64,000 nt of DNA from Pelecanus crispus (Eukaryota; Chordata; Aves; Pelecaniformes; Pelecanidae). Shown one piece after another: positions 1-11,755 of this stretch (position 1 is its first letter; each line of letters begins with the position of its first letter). The notes beneath the pieces are model-generated. The model saw only the letters and a list, made by a program, of their open reading frames with translations, was not told where the DNA came from and made no database searches. The stretch is taken from assembly GCF_030463565.1 (NCBI RefSeq), contig NC_134643.1:121003809-121067808 (forward strand), written 5' to 3'. Both the position numbers and the translations under genes were made by a program.

Positions 1-3000
1 TGGTTTTATGAAACCTTCCAGAAACTAACTGGGACCTCTTCAGTGCATGAAGTTTGGTTGAAATTGAAAGGTGGATTAAAAAGTTATTAGGACACGTATA
101 CCTTACACACATGTAAGCATACACAATCTGAACACATTAACTTTGATTTTTATATAAAACTAGATAGAAAGGGAGTATAAGTGTGGAGGTGAAGGAGTAT
201 GCAAGCAGTAAAAGAGAGTTTTGGTCTAGTGATTACTGATTTATATCTAAAACCATTCTCAACAGTTACAGTTTGAAAATTATAGGAAGTTTATGGGGTA
301 GCACATGCTGAATGAAGAGGAAAACAGTGATTACAATGACTGGGGTGGCATGCGTGTTGAATATTCCATTCTCAGAAGGGAAGGATGCTTTGACTTTTCT
401 AAAAAGTCTGATGAGATGCACAGCTTTTAAAAGCCTCAAAAGCAGTTATAATCAGATTGAAAAGATGGAGTTGTTTGCAGCTTTCTGAAATTTGCCCCTG
501 TTGCAGGTGTCTTTATCTTCTTCTACATTTGAATTTGAATGTATGGAAATAAGCATTCACAATTGCCTAATACACCTCCTATCTATTGTCTATTTCTTTT
601 AAATATTATTTTGATACAATGGACAAAGATAGAGTTTCATCCCATGTAATGGGAACAAACAATTTGTGCAGTGTTCTTCAGCAAACATTTTTACCAAAGG
701 CAACCAGAAGTGCTGTTGGATGATGCATCTGCCAGTGCTCTGAACTTGGTCTCCACAGATCAGCTCACCTGTGGAATTAAAATATCAAGTCCCACCTGGC
801 AGTGTCTGCACCTGTGGTACCTACTGGTAGTACACTGTGCACACAGAATACTGAAAACAGTGATTGTCAGGAAAAGAGCAGAAAATGGATTGAGCAAATA
901 TTTTTAATTTGTTGGCTAGGAGGAAGAAATAATGTTAAGTTAACTTGACATAAATGTCCATACAGGTATTGGAGCTTTTTAGTAAAACAAAAAATGGAAT
1001 AGTATTCATTCTACTTTAAACAATTTTTGTTCCAACCTCCAAAGTTCTGTGTAACCTTTTACACGTGAAATAATACATGCGGATGTATGTCTAAAGGAGG
1101 TATCTTCAAGAAATATAAAGTTGAATAACAATGTTTTAAAATAGTCAAAAACATTTACTCTTTTGCAACTTTTCAAAGGCATTTAATTCTGCTTAGCTTG
1201 ACTTGTCCCTCACTAGTGTGAGGATCAAGTATGGCTGGAATATAGAAAGGCAGTGGCGTGAAATTACAAGGGTTTCTCAGGAAATTACAACTATTTCACA
1301 GGAAAATGAGAAATGTGAGAGAAAGGGAGGTTGCAGGTTCGAAAAAGGGAAAATCAAAGGACAAAGGAAATAAGGGGAAAAGAAGTTACTCAGGAAAAAG
1401 ACAAACAAAAGGAAGCAAGAAATTGAAAGAATTTAGAAGAACATTGGGTAGATTTTTTTTCTAATATAAATCATCATAGCTTTGTTTGCTGTCTTCACTC
1501 AAACTCTTCCCGTGTATGCCAGCAACATGTAGTACAAGGGACAAAATCACTTTGGAATGGGAGACATGATTGAAAAGAAAGAAAAGGGTGTGGAAGCAAG
1601 AACACACCACATTTAGGTCATAGAATGTAATTTAATTTATGTTCCAGAAACACACATGTATTTCCATAACAGATGTTTTTGGGTATCTAAGTTTGGGTGA
1701 AAGGGATGGGATGGCTGGTTATTTTGAGCACTCGTTATATTGCTATTACTAGATAATGACCCTGGATTATGTAGTTAAATATTAGAGTTGCCATGGTTGC
1801 TAGCTATATCTTATATTCTTAGCACTGGCTGGTTTTCTCTTTTTCCTCCCCCAGACAATTCTAATATAACTCTCCAGAAAATACCATTTGACCACCACCT
1901 GGTTTAGGATCACTCCTTTTCTTTGCCATGGATATGATTTCTTTTTCTTCTTTTACACATATTACACTAGACATGCAGTAGAGATGTCTGCTTAATTTTG
2001 TGGGATCCTTCCATATGCTTTTGCATGCTCTCATGACCATAGGACTGAAGTCTCAAGTCCAGATGGTTTCTCCAGGTACACTATTTCTGGAGTGTCTTTC
2101 CCAACACTGCTGAGACAAGTAGTCTTCAGCATTTCAGGTAATGCAGAAAAAGATTGGTATAAACCATAAAGTCAACCTTTTATCTTAATAGATAGAAGAG
2201 ATAGAATTCTAGACCTGATTTTTCGTCATCTCATGTGTATCCAAAATACACATTACTTGCCAAACAGTGGAAATTACAGCTTTCGTAATACAAGAGAAAC
2301 ATCAACTTGCCCTATTGCAGTAATGAATATTTATAGACCTTTTATTTGCTGGCATCCGAGAAATATTTACATTAAAACAGGCTGTCTCATTGTTTTAAAA
2401 ATTAATTAGTAGCCTTTGAACACGCAAGGGCAGTCTCCTCAGACAGTAATTACCTTACAGGGTCTCATGATTCCTCCTGATGTGAAAGCCTTGTCAAATA
2501 TGGGAAGAGTAAATGACCTTATGGCCACCAGAACACACAGGCACATGTTAGCTGGGAAGAAATGTGTAGTACCACAGATACATGATCCTGAATACATTGT
2601 TCCCAACAGCAGAAAGACACATCTGCCTCTTTGCACTGTGGAAGCTGTTTTCCTTGAGTTCAGTCCATCTCCAAATACACTTATCCCCAGATAGGTTTAT
2701 CTGCTTCGTCTGTCACTTTTCTTGGTATTTATTAATTGTGAATATTAGTGTAAAGGAACTCTGTTGTCTGCATGGTCAGTCATTAAGGCCAGGACAAGAG
2801 AAATAATTTCCCTAAGACGATGCTGGGTTTTTCTCCTGCTCTGGTATGGCTTATGGTTTATTGGTTTATGATGTAAATCACACTGGTCTTCTTTTCCCAC
2901 CCCAACCCCTCCCAAAAAAAGAACACTTAAAGTGTACATTACAGATTGTCCCAAAACTTCGAGTACCTCAGCACCATTTTAGAAAATACCTTATCAATGC

Positions 3001-5895
3001 TGTTAATATTTAAACTCAGGTTAACCATTAACAGAAAACACAGATTACACAGTGCTAGGTCTATTTATTAAGCATCCATAACAAAAGCTAGATGGTGCAA
3101 GAGCTTAGTATGGTGTTCTTTAACCTCTGGAAGCTAAGTTCAAATCCTGGATTAGATCAGAAGCAAATGTTAGTTACTGTCCTCATCCTTTTGTGAGCTT
3201 CGTAAACCACACCATTCATAACATTTAGCAATTCCCTGGTACTCTAATTTTAGATCTCTGTGGCAGGCTGGCACTATTTGCCTGAAACATCACCCTACCC
3301 TGTAAACAGGTGTTGATTCTGATGGGAAGGGAATAAGTAGGCTCTGCTGACTCAGAAGTGGGCAATTTTACTACCTCAGTGCAAGGAAACTGCTTTCTGC
3401 AAGGGAGGGCTTAGAGTGTGGACTACAGCATTGAGTATGTTTTGATCTTAATGCATTTATATTTTGTTTAATAGCAAAGCTAAATCCCAGGGGGAAAAAA
3501 GTTATCTGTGCTGCTTGAGTATTGCTGGAGAGCAGCACAAAAGCCATGCCTACACATAGCCTCATCTTATCAAATCTGGACTGACATTCATTAATAGAGC
3601 TGTCTGAGTTTGCACACTGTCTGTCTGTGCCATTCCTGGCTCAAGTCCAAATGGAGTAGATAGTACCTTTCTTTTACATGTACTAAAAGTCCCCATGGAA
3701 AAGGTCTACCTGCTTTTAAGATGCCGATTACTTATTAGTGTGTTTACTGCATCTCCCTTTAAGAACATTGGAAGTGTGAGAAAAGTGAGGAAGTATGATT
3801 CTGAGTTAATTTGTTTGGAACACTTGCGAGTCAACAGTTTATAATTTGAAAGAGCTTAATTTAATCCTTCAGTCCAGCATTGCACCAGTAGAATAACTGC
3901 AAAGAAATATTACAGAAGCTCTCTTTTGGTCCTGAGAGACAAAAAGCTTCGAGAGGAAGCCCTAAGAGACCAAAGTGATTAAAGCTGCTGGACTTGCAAA
4001 ATCTCATTGTCCCTAAATGCATTTCTCACTTGCTAAAGCATACATGCAATTACTCCTTTGTGGCCTATAGTCCCATTAACAGGAGCTGGAATATCGAACT
4101 GTCTAGCAAGAGCAGTTCATCTTGGCCAGTGTTAAAATTGGTTTATCTAGCATAGCCCAAGCAAAGAGAAATTAATCCTTTAATGGCTTGCTGTGTTTAA
4201 AATTTTTTTTTTTTTATTTTTATTAATATTGTGCCAAATGTTAATAGAATTCTGCTGAACAAAAATACGCACTTGATATTTTCTCTTGACGACCTGATTG
4301 AATATACCTTTCACCTGGTGAAAGGAAAAAGAAGAGGCTTTGCTGCAGTATAGCTGCTATGCATTACCTCAGTGGTATAAAACAAAGCCAACATCTTTAG
4401 CCACAAGAGGGTTTCTATATACTGCAACTTTTGGATGATTTAAAATTGCTGTAATGGCTGCTAACTCGGGAAACACAGCTGGGAGAAATGAGCGTGCCAG
4501 GGGTCTCTTCTAACTTGTGACTCCTTGAACTGCAGTAACTGTGACTGTAAACAGTCAGCTAAACCATGGGAAAACTGTACTATCACTGACAGCTGTAGTA
4601 AAGACAGAGGAAGATCAAACTCATCCTAAAAGAAGGCCAGATAGACGTGTTTTTCAAAACCCAGGTGCTTACAGTTTTGCTGCTCTAAGTGGTGGTTTTG
4701 CAGCTGTAAGTAATGCAAGTGATCAGCAAATACTGAAATGTTAACATTTCATGAATACTCTGACCTGTGGCGATAGAATTACTAATCTGTAGGAATTTCC
4801 TGTCTGAAAGTCCTGGTCTAACTTGACAAGAGGGCTCCTTTAAAGACTGCAGCAAAAGCTGTTCTCTTTGAAGGCATTACATCTTCCCATTGAAGATCTA
4901 CAAGCATTGTTTTGACATGACTGAGAAATAAAGTCACAGGGCTATGAACAGTTAAAGATTAACTAATCTCTGAGATACAGTGATCAAAAGAACTAAGAAC
5001 CTTTTAGAAGAGATTTCCTGTAGCAGGGGTGAATAAATGATTTGACTTAAAGGGGAAAGAAAAAAAAAAAAACAAGAGGCCAGGCTAGCCTGCTGGATAA
5101 CTACGTGGAGAGCGATTAGATACCCCGTGAGTTACTCATGCCTTCAGTGTGTTTTAAGACCTCTTTTATCTTAACTTCTGCTGAGGTAATTTCAGTTGAT
5201 ACTATACAGGAGAGCCCAGCTCCTGGCCAGCTCTGGGAATACAGGGCACTGTCTGGCTCCATCCAGAAAGAAGCAACAGCTTGAATCCTCCTGTGTCTGC
5301 TCTTAAAAAGACCAGGAGGGGTCAGCTTTGCAGCTCTATCACTGCCTCAGCAGAAGGGCTAAGGTCTGAGCATAAACACATTATAGAAACAATATATGTA
5401 GTTCAGATTCATGTGCCTCGTATTTAGTAGCATTATTTTTCTTTGGAGCAGAGGAAAGGAAACCAGGTGTTTCACAGAATTTACTGATAAAGCTCACCAA
5501 CCGAACAAAAAACCCCTTGCTCACTTTTGAATAGGTTTGGTATTGAGAGAAAAATAAATTGTTTTTCTTTAGGCAAAATATTAGCATGCAGTCTCCAGGA
5601 ACTTGATTCTCCCCTGTGAACTGCATGTTCAACTCTTACTGAAGTTAGAGACACGTGAAGGTCCTCAGCAATTTGCAGGTTTGGTCACTGAACAGCAAAC
5701 CTATCAGAGATTTTGGCAGCTTCATCTTTTAAAGGGGAAAGGAGGACTCTAACAAATTGATTTTCTAGGCCTCTGTTTCACAAGAGCTCAAGTAACACCA
5801 TGTTAACAACCTGTAGTCCAGCTTTAACCTAACACATGACAACAAATTTTTGTATACTGCCATTTTTAATCTTTGTTATTTTTCATTATTGTCAG
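1..5895 (+). other. MAP3K7CL: Probable last intron of MAP3K7CL (partial)
   Basis: This AT-rich stretch lies upstream of the recognised last exon of MAP3K7CL and ends in a plausible acceptor (pyrimidine-rich, then GTCAG at 5891-5895). I searched it for the preceding exon, which in the human protein encodes residues before RKKELIAKL, and did not find it, so upstream exons probably lie outside the window. The open frames here are short, lack recognisable domains and have no good splice context. It contains an ordinary A-run near 5060 and one CNC/small-MAF-type motif at 3345-3354. Assignment as intron is an inference from the downstream exon. Confidence 0.7.
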
Positions 5896-6076
5896 AAAGG
5901 AGCTGATTGCCAGGCTGGAACAAGTGGAAAAAGAAAGCATGGATGCTGCTCAGCTGGCTAAGGAGTATGCAGAACTGACAGAGGAGAACCGAACACTGAA
6001 GCTGGCCCAGACGCAGTGTGTAGAGCAACTGGAAAAGCTCAGAATACAGTACCAAAAAAGACAGGGGTCCTCATAA
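5896..6076 (+). CDS. MAP3K7CL: MAP3K7CL (TAK1-like) final coding exon
   Basis: The exon begins after the acceptor GTCAG (5891-5895) in the third base of a split codon, then encodes 59 residues ending in TAA at 6074-6076. The translation starts KELIARLEQVEKESMDAAQL and ends CVEQLEKLRIQYQKRQGSS. It agrees closely with the C-terminus of human MAP3K7CL as I remember it, and less closely with the C-terminal coiled coil of TAK1 (MAP3K7), which ends in a similar QQQKRQGTS. Leu/Ile spacing and the high Glu/Lys/Gln content indicate a coiled coil. In TAK1 this region mediates binding to TAB2/TAB3; MAP3K7CL lacks the kinase domain and its role is poorly known. An upstream in-frame ATG at 5873 lies in the intron and is not the start. 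Earlier exons are outside the window. Confidence 0.93.
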
Positions 6077-6170
6077 CTCTCAACTAGCTTATGTGAGGCA
6101 GTTAATACAGGATTGGTCCTGTGCTGGAAAGAGATTTTAAAATAAAGGTCTGTTTAATATGTTATAATAC
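6077..6170 (+). terminator. MAP3K7CL: MAP3K7CL 3'UTR and poly(A) signal
   Basis: A canonical AATAAA occurs at 6141-6146, 65 bases after the stop, followed by a GT/T-rich stretch (GGTCTGTTTAATATG) suitable as a downstream element. This implies a very short 3'UTR with cleavage around 6160-6170. The exact cleavage site is not visible and longer 3' ends using later signals cannot be excluded. Confidence 0.6.
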
Positions 6171-9100
6171 TTTACTACAGATACAGATTATGTAGAAGTC
6201 TATATTTGATTTAATGCTTGCCAGCCAGTAGCTTAATATAATGGATATTTCATCCATTATATAATGGATATTTTATTTCAAGTAACATAATTGAAGTTAA
6301 TCTATCCCCATTATATGTTCTAGTAGATCAGGTTTCTTTTCTAAACATATTTCTTCCAATTTAAGAAGATATGGACACACTAGAAAATGATATAAATAGT
6401 CTCTGTGTTGGAAATTTGGACCATACTAAGGCATACAGCAGGGACAATGTTAATATATGGAATACATGTATGTTAATTTTAGTTTGGTGAAGATTTTTTA
6501 AATTATTTTCCTCATGCCTAAAGTGTTTGGAAGTTATCTTAAAACGGATCTCCTCATGGGTAAAAATTATACTTTATTATCCCATGTAAACTTTACATTG
6601 TTGTATAAAATCTGAGAAATTGCACATCAAAAATTGAAGTAACGTAATTATTTTTTATTAAACGAGTGTACTGCCAGTAATAATTTGCAAGTTATGAAAT
6701 TAAAAAGAAGCGGATGAAATCAAACTTTCCTTCCTCAAGCATAAAGACAGCTTGAGAGTCTTTTTATTGTACTTTTTGGCACGCAAGAAATGAAACATTA
6801 ATATATGAATGCTACCATCATAGTTTCAACTGAGAATATGTCAGTAAAAGTACTGTGAGGATATTTTGTTCTTATTTTCTGGTCTCTTTTGGAACATAAC
6901 TGGCTGTAAGTAGGGACCGGAGTTCCGTGATATACAAATAACCTGGAAGTAAAATGTTAGTTTTACTTGCTCTATTTATCCCTGTATTTTCCTAGATCAA
7001 TTGAAAATTCTTTGTTATACTTCCATTTCTATTCATACAGTATTTTTTTCATTAAAAGCAGATATAGAAAAGCCATTTTGTGTTCTGATTATTCTTACAT
7101 CACCCTGTATTTTTACCTCTGCTTGACAGGTGCAGCTTGTTACATCTTCATGAGGCTGGAATTCAACTTGATGTGTCAGTACTGAAATGTGTCTTAGTAA
7201 TTGAAAACTATGAACGTGAGATTTCCACCAGAACTTTAGCTTTGGTTATTATTCAGTAATCTATTATAAAAATGGGATTTTATGTTAATCAGAACAATTT
7301 CTGGGGAAGTCTTTTGGCACCAAAATGTTCCCCAGTAATTCTGGCAGCAAAGGGGACAAAAATATACAAGCTGCTCCTTAATTTCTCTGTGCTACCTACC
7401 TACATTATTCCCTGCAGCACAGGCATGAAAACAGGCTCTGCATTACTACAAGCACCTGACATTGCAGTAGGAGAGCATGAGGAGGTGGTGGCAGAGGACA
7501 GCCTTGTCTCCACTTCTCCTCCTGAGCCGCCAGGGCAGGGATAGCGTACATGCCCGGCGCTGCTTACTCCCTTACCCTGGCCAGTGCAAAGACATGAAGG
7601 GAAATCACCACTCTGAGGCACATGCTTTCTGCTGGGATGCTCCACGGGCAGTATAACACTGTATTTGTTCCTCTTTCAGAGCACTTTGTTATCTGAGGGT
7701 CCAATTTTCACTGTATCTTGTCAAAGTTGGAGAGCAAAAAAACATAATAATAAATAAAAGCTTGGGATGTCAAGCCTGGGAGTGCTGGAAAAGCCTCGTC
7801 TGAGTTTTGTGCTGATGGCAAACATACCCTGTACAGACTTCAGGGTTTTGCTTTGAGCACAGGACACTGCAGAATCTGGGATATATTATTTTTGTCTGTA
7901 TTTATGTGTTTTGAATAACAGGATTGTCATTTTCAAACTTAATTTTTGATTTAGTCACAGATTTTTCTATCTAGCTTTGAAAACATCAGCCAGTCTGGTG
8001 ATTCCAGTGAATTCATTGGAAACTGCACAAAGAACATAAAATTATTTATGAGCATAAATGAGCAGACTGGCTTTGGATGCAGATGGGGTCAGACAGCAGA
8101 ACTTTACTTAATTTTGTTCACCTTGAAATTTTCTATTTAAGTGCAGATATTATGTTTTAGATGTTAGAATAATATCATATCATACTCTTTGAGAAAAACC
8201 TGAGGGAGAGCCAAAGTCGTGTAGAGAAGGGAAGCTGGGCATCATTTGTGACACACAGTGATTTGACAGTAGCCAGGGAATATGGCTTTTCTAACCTATA
8301 GAGACTGACCAGTATGGAAGTCTTCAGGAAACATTTTTACGGGTGTACAGACACCAAATTTGTGGTCTGGTCCAGCTACCAGCCTGGCTAAAACTGGACC
8401 TCTTAAAACATCCCAAACTACTTGAAGTCAGAGATCTGTATTTAATCTGGACTGTGGCTATTTGCAATCAAATTTTCCTCCTACTTTTAGTTATGGTAAA
8501 AGTAAAAAATAACTGCTTTGTATCAATATTTGCCTGCCAGCATGGATGCTCATGTGCCTGAGAATAGTGACTCAGAGAAATTGCATCACAATCCAAATGA
8601 GTAAAACTGAAATAGAAGTACCAAGGAAGAAAAATTAAAGTATCTCATGCAAACAAATTTTTAAAGAAAAAAATAGCAGAGAAATGGGATTCAAAGACAG
8701 AAGGGTAGCTAGAACAGCCTTCTGAGAGGTAACTGCTGTATCTATCGTTCATCTCTTGATTTTTTTATCAAGAGCATAATAAACATTTTCATATTCAGTA
8801 AATCTCCAATTTTGACATGCTGTTTTTCTCTAGCTATTACTTTGAACTGTGTTGCTGGGCTGACTCAATAGCTGAAATTAAGTTTTTTAAGAAAAGACTT
8901 GTTTGTCACATTTATGCTGTATTTTCCAAATAGATAATATGATTTGTGCCCTTGTGTTATTTAAGGAGAGGCTTTAAATTGTTTTGCTAGCTAGGTCCAT
9001 TGTAAGTATAGCACTGTAAAAAAGTGTTTTATACAATTATTTCTAAGGCGTTTGTACATTGTATTTCACCCAAGAACTTAGAAGCCAGTTTCAGCTTTTG

Positions 9101-11689
9101 AGTTCAACTGCCAATGAAACGTTCAACTTTGTAACTTCTGACTACAGCCTGCGACAGCTGCAGTCGTATTCAGCAAAGCAACAGCGCAGTCTGAGGCTCT
9201 TGCTCGCAATCCACCAGCAGTCAGAAGGCAAGGAAAGGCATGTGAAAGGCTTGGATGACAACAGAAGTTGCTAAATGCATACAGCTACGTACATACAGTC
9301 TGTTACACAGGTAAAGTGTGTTTCTTGCTGTTCTCCAGGTTATTCAGGTTAGCAAAAGCAAGCGTGCCACTACAATGACAAATGCATTTCCTTCAGACCG
9401 CTTAAGAAAACAGTTAGTGAAGTACACGGCTTTAAAAAAGCAAGACCTGTGCTTTCCATTTCCTATTATTACAAACTAACTTCCTTCCATCGTAACAAAT
9501 GCTGAACAAGCTCAATGTAAGCATTCCAGTTAGCAAGGATATGACTCATGCAGTCTTGAAACAGACGGAGGCTAGGGTGATTTTGCACTTGAAAAGTCTG
9601 GAAGATAAGGACCTGCAGGCTTGGGTTTGGTGGCTTTTTTTTAATGTTTCCCTTTCCAGGGAATATCTTTATTCTGGCTGGTTTTGTGAATTAATGATCT
9701 TTGGAAGTGTGTCACCTCCCCTCAGAGGCTTTATAGCCATCTAGGTAGGCTTTTGTGAGCATTACACACCGTTCACAGCGGGTACAAATGTGCAAGGGTA
9801 CGACGCAGAGGTGTTCTCAGCCTTCCTTTGGCCTACGTGGTTGGGGAGCTCTGGCACATGTCTGTTCGCTGCTCCAACTCCAGTCACAGACCACCTTGCA
9901 GAAACGAGGTAGTTGCAGTCTTAGTCATGGAGTCAGCCGGTGGGTTTTCCTGCATAAAATTCTTTTCTCGTTCAACACACAAGACAGAAGTGTCTAGAGG
10001 AGCAGGGGAGACTGTTGTCTGGAGGAGCCTTGCCTCTCTTCTCGTGGAGGGTGCAAAATGTACAGTGACCGAAGACGAGGATGGCAGGAAAAGGAAGTTG
10101 GTCCAGGCAGTGACACAGCAGGAGGAGCACTGGCCCTGGCCAGCAGGAGTGTGAGGAAGAGCTGACAAAACCTGGGTGCTGGCATGACTTTTCTTTCCTG
10201 TGCACATACTTCTACAGACATACGTGCGCGCCCACAGCCCTGAGGGTCTTCCCCCTCCTGTTAGAGTGTCCCAGCATGGATAATACGGTGATGAACATCC
10301 TTGGAAAACCCATGATGAAACTTAACTGTCTTCATGACAGGCCTGGAAGGTTTGCAGCAATGAAGGCCCAGGGCTATTACTGAACAAGTGCTGAAAAGCT
10401 GGCCCCCATCATCCGTCCTGCTGGGCTTCTCTGGGATAAGACCAGACATTGTGACTGCACGACTGTACCACAGTGCACGTTAAGGAGGGAGGGAGGGAAG
10501 GCAGAGTTGGATGGGCAGCCTTGACCTTACCCTTCCCTCCACTGAGTCTCTTGGTTTTGCAGCGTTAAACTGGGAGTTATTGAGGTGGTCCTTCAGATGC
10601 ACACCAAAACTGTGCAGCTGACATTCTAAATTCAAAGAAGTTGATTATTTTATAAGAATGAAAAAAATCTACCTTGCTTGGGACTGTGCCAGTCACTTCC
10701 AGGTTCTTCAGTGCTCCTTACAAGGAATGTCATGTGTTACTCACACCCATATGAATGAAAGATGACAATCATTCACAAATCACTGTTAACCTCGACCCAG
10801 GCTTTCTAGACTGCACAGTCCGGTGGTTTAAACTGTAGCAAACACAAGACGTAGCGTCTGAGTCACTCAGTTTTTCTACACGCCAGTCATCACTTCCCCC
10901 TTCTAAACCTCAGTTCCTTTAATCCCGCCCCCGACCACAGCCCAAGCCTCTGCACCCCCTACTGAGTAAGCAGCATCACTCTAGAGCTCAGACCCAGTTG
11001 ACTGGTGATCTCATGACGTGGTCTGGTGATCGCCCTGTGCTTGAGACCCTTTCCAAACGTTACAATCGTACGTCGTTTTCTGCTTCGGTGCTGGTATACG
11101 GCAGCAAGGCACTCTGCCACCGTGCAGGTGCTGACTGTGAGACATGCTTGCTTTCTTTGAACTGTTCAGGAAAATAGGAGAGCAGGTGGTCTGTGGGTTT
11201 AGTTATTTGTCTGAATTTTATATTAAATTGTAATACAGAAATTAGGGAAATGAAATGAGGATGTGTGTGCTGATGTAACAAATGTGCAGCCAGACGCCAG
11301 ACTGTGCCTTGGGTGCTCAGAATAAGTAAAGTGATATGAGAACTGTAAGTGGCGGAAAGGAAGTAGTTACAGCGAGGAAGAGGAACTGGTAAGTGAGCTG
11401 TGTGCCTTAACTGCTTGCTTGCTTGCTTCTTATGGCTTGCACCAGTGGGTTGTATAGGCTGTTGTCCTTAGCTCAAAATTAAGAAGCTTTTGTTTGGATG
11501 TTTCCCAAGGCTTTTCCAAGCCTAGTCTACACAAACAGTTTGTACTGGAACATTTACTTATCTAAGGTTATGTTTTTGTTTAATATGTCTAGTGAGCTAT
11601 ACTGTGATAAAGATGCTTCCAGCATTGCAGATGGTTATACTATAGAAAGAGGAATAACCAGTATCAGTATATGACTCTATTCTGCTAAC
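6171..11689. other. Intergenic region downstream of MAP3K7CL, no gene recognised
   Basis: AT-rich single-copy DNA with only short open frames that have no recognised homology. Visible structure includes a small repeat with inverted arms AATGGAT/ATCCATT near 6240-6280, a CNC-type motif (GCTGACTCA) at 8859-8867, a somewhat GC-richer stretch at about 9.75-11.1 kb, and a (GCTT)4 microsatellite at 11413-11428. The overlapping open frames on both strands at 9.8-10.2 kb follow from local base composition and resemble no protein I know. Confidence 0.6.
11413..11428. repeat. (GCTT)4 microsatellite
   Basis: Four perfect GCTT units, preceded by a partial unit. It is a short simple repeat with no visible function. 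Confidence 0.85.
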
Positions 11690-11755
11690 CATAGAATCAC
11701 AGAATATCTCGAGTTAGAAGAGACCCATAAGGATCGAGCCCAGTACCATGCCAGC
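11690..11755 (-). mobile_element. Old CR1 3'-end fragment
   Basis: The stretch reads ACCATAGAATCACAGAAT followed by a degenerate form of the CR1 3' terminus (GAGTTAGAAGAGACCCATAAGGATCGAGCCC resembles the consensus 'gagttggaagggacccacaaggatcatcgagtcc' of galliform and other avian CR1s). Only about 65 bases are recognisable, in minus orientation (3' tail at the left). The high divergence indicates an old insertion. Confidence 0.7.

Noticed and set aside
1258..1464. Lys/Arg-rich 68-codon open frame
   Set aside because: Low-complexity A/G-rich sequence inside a probable intron; no homology.
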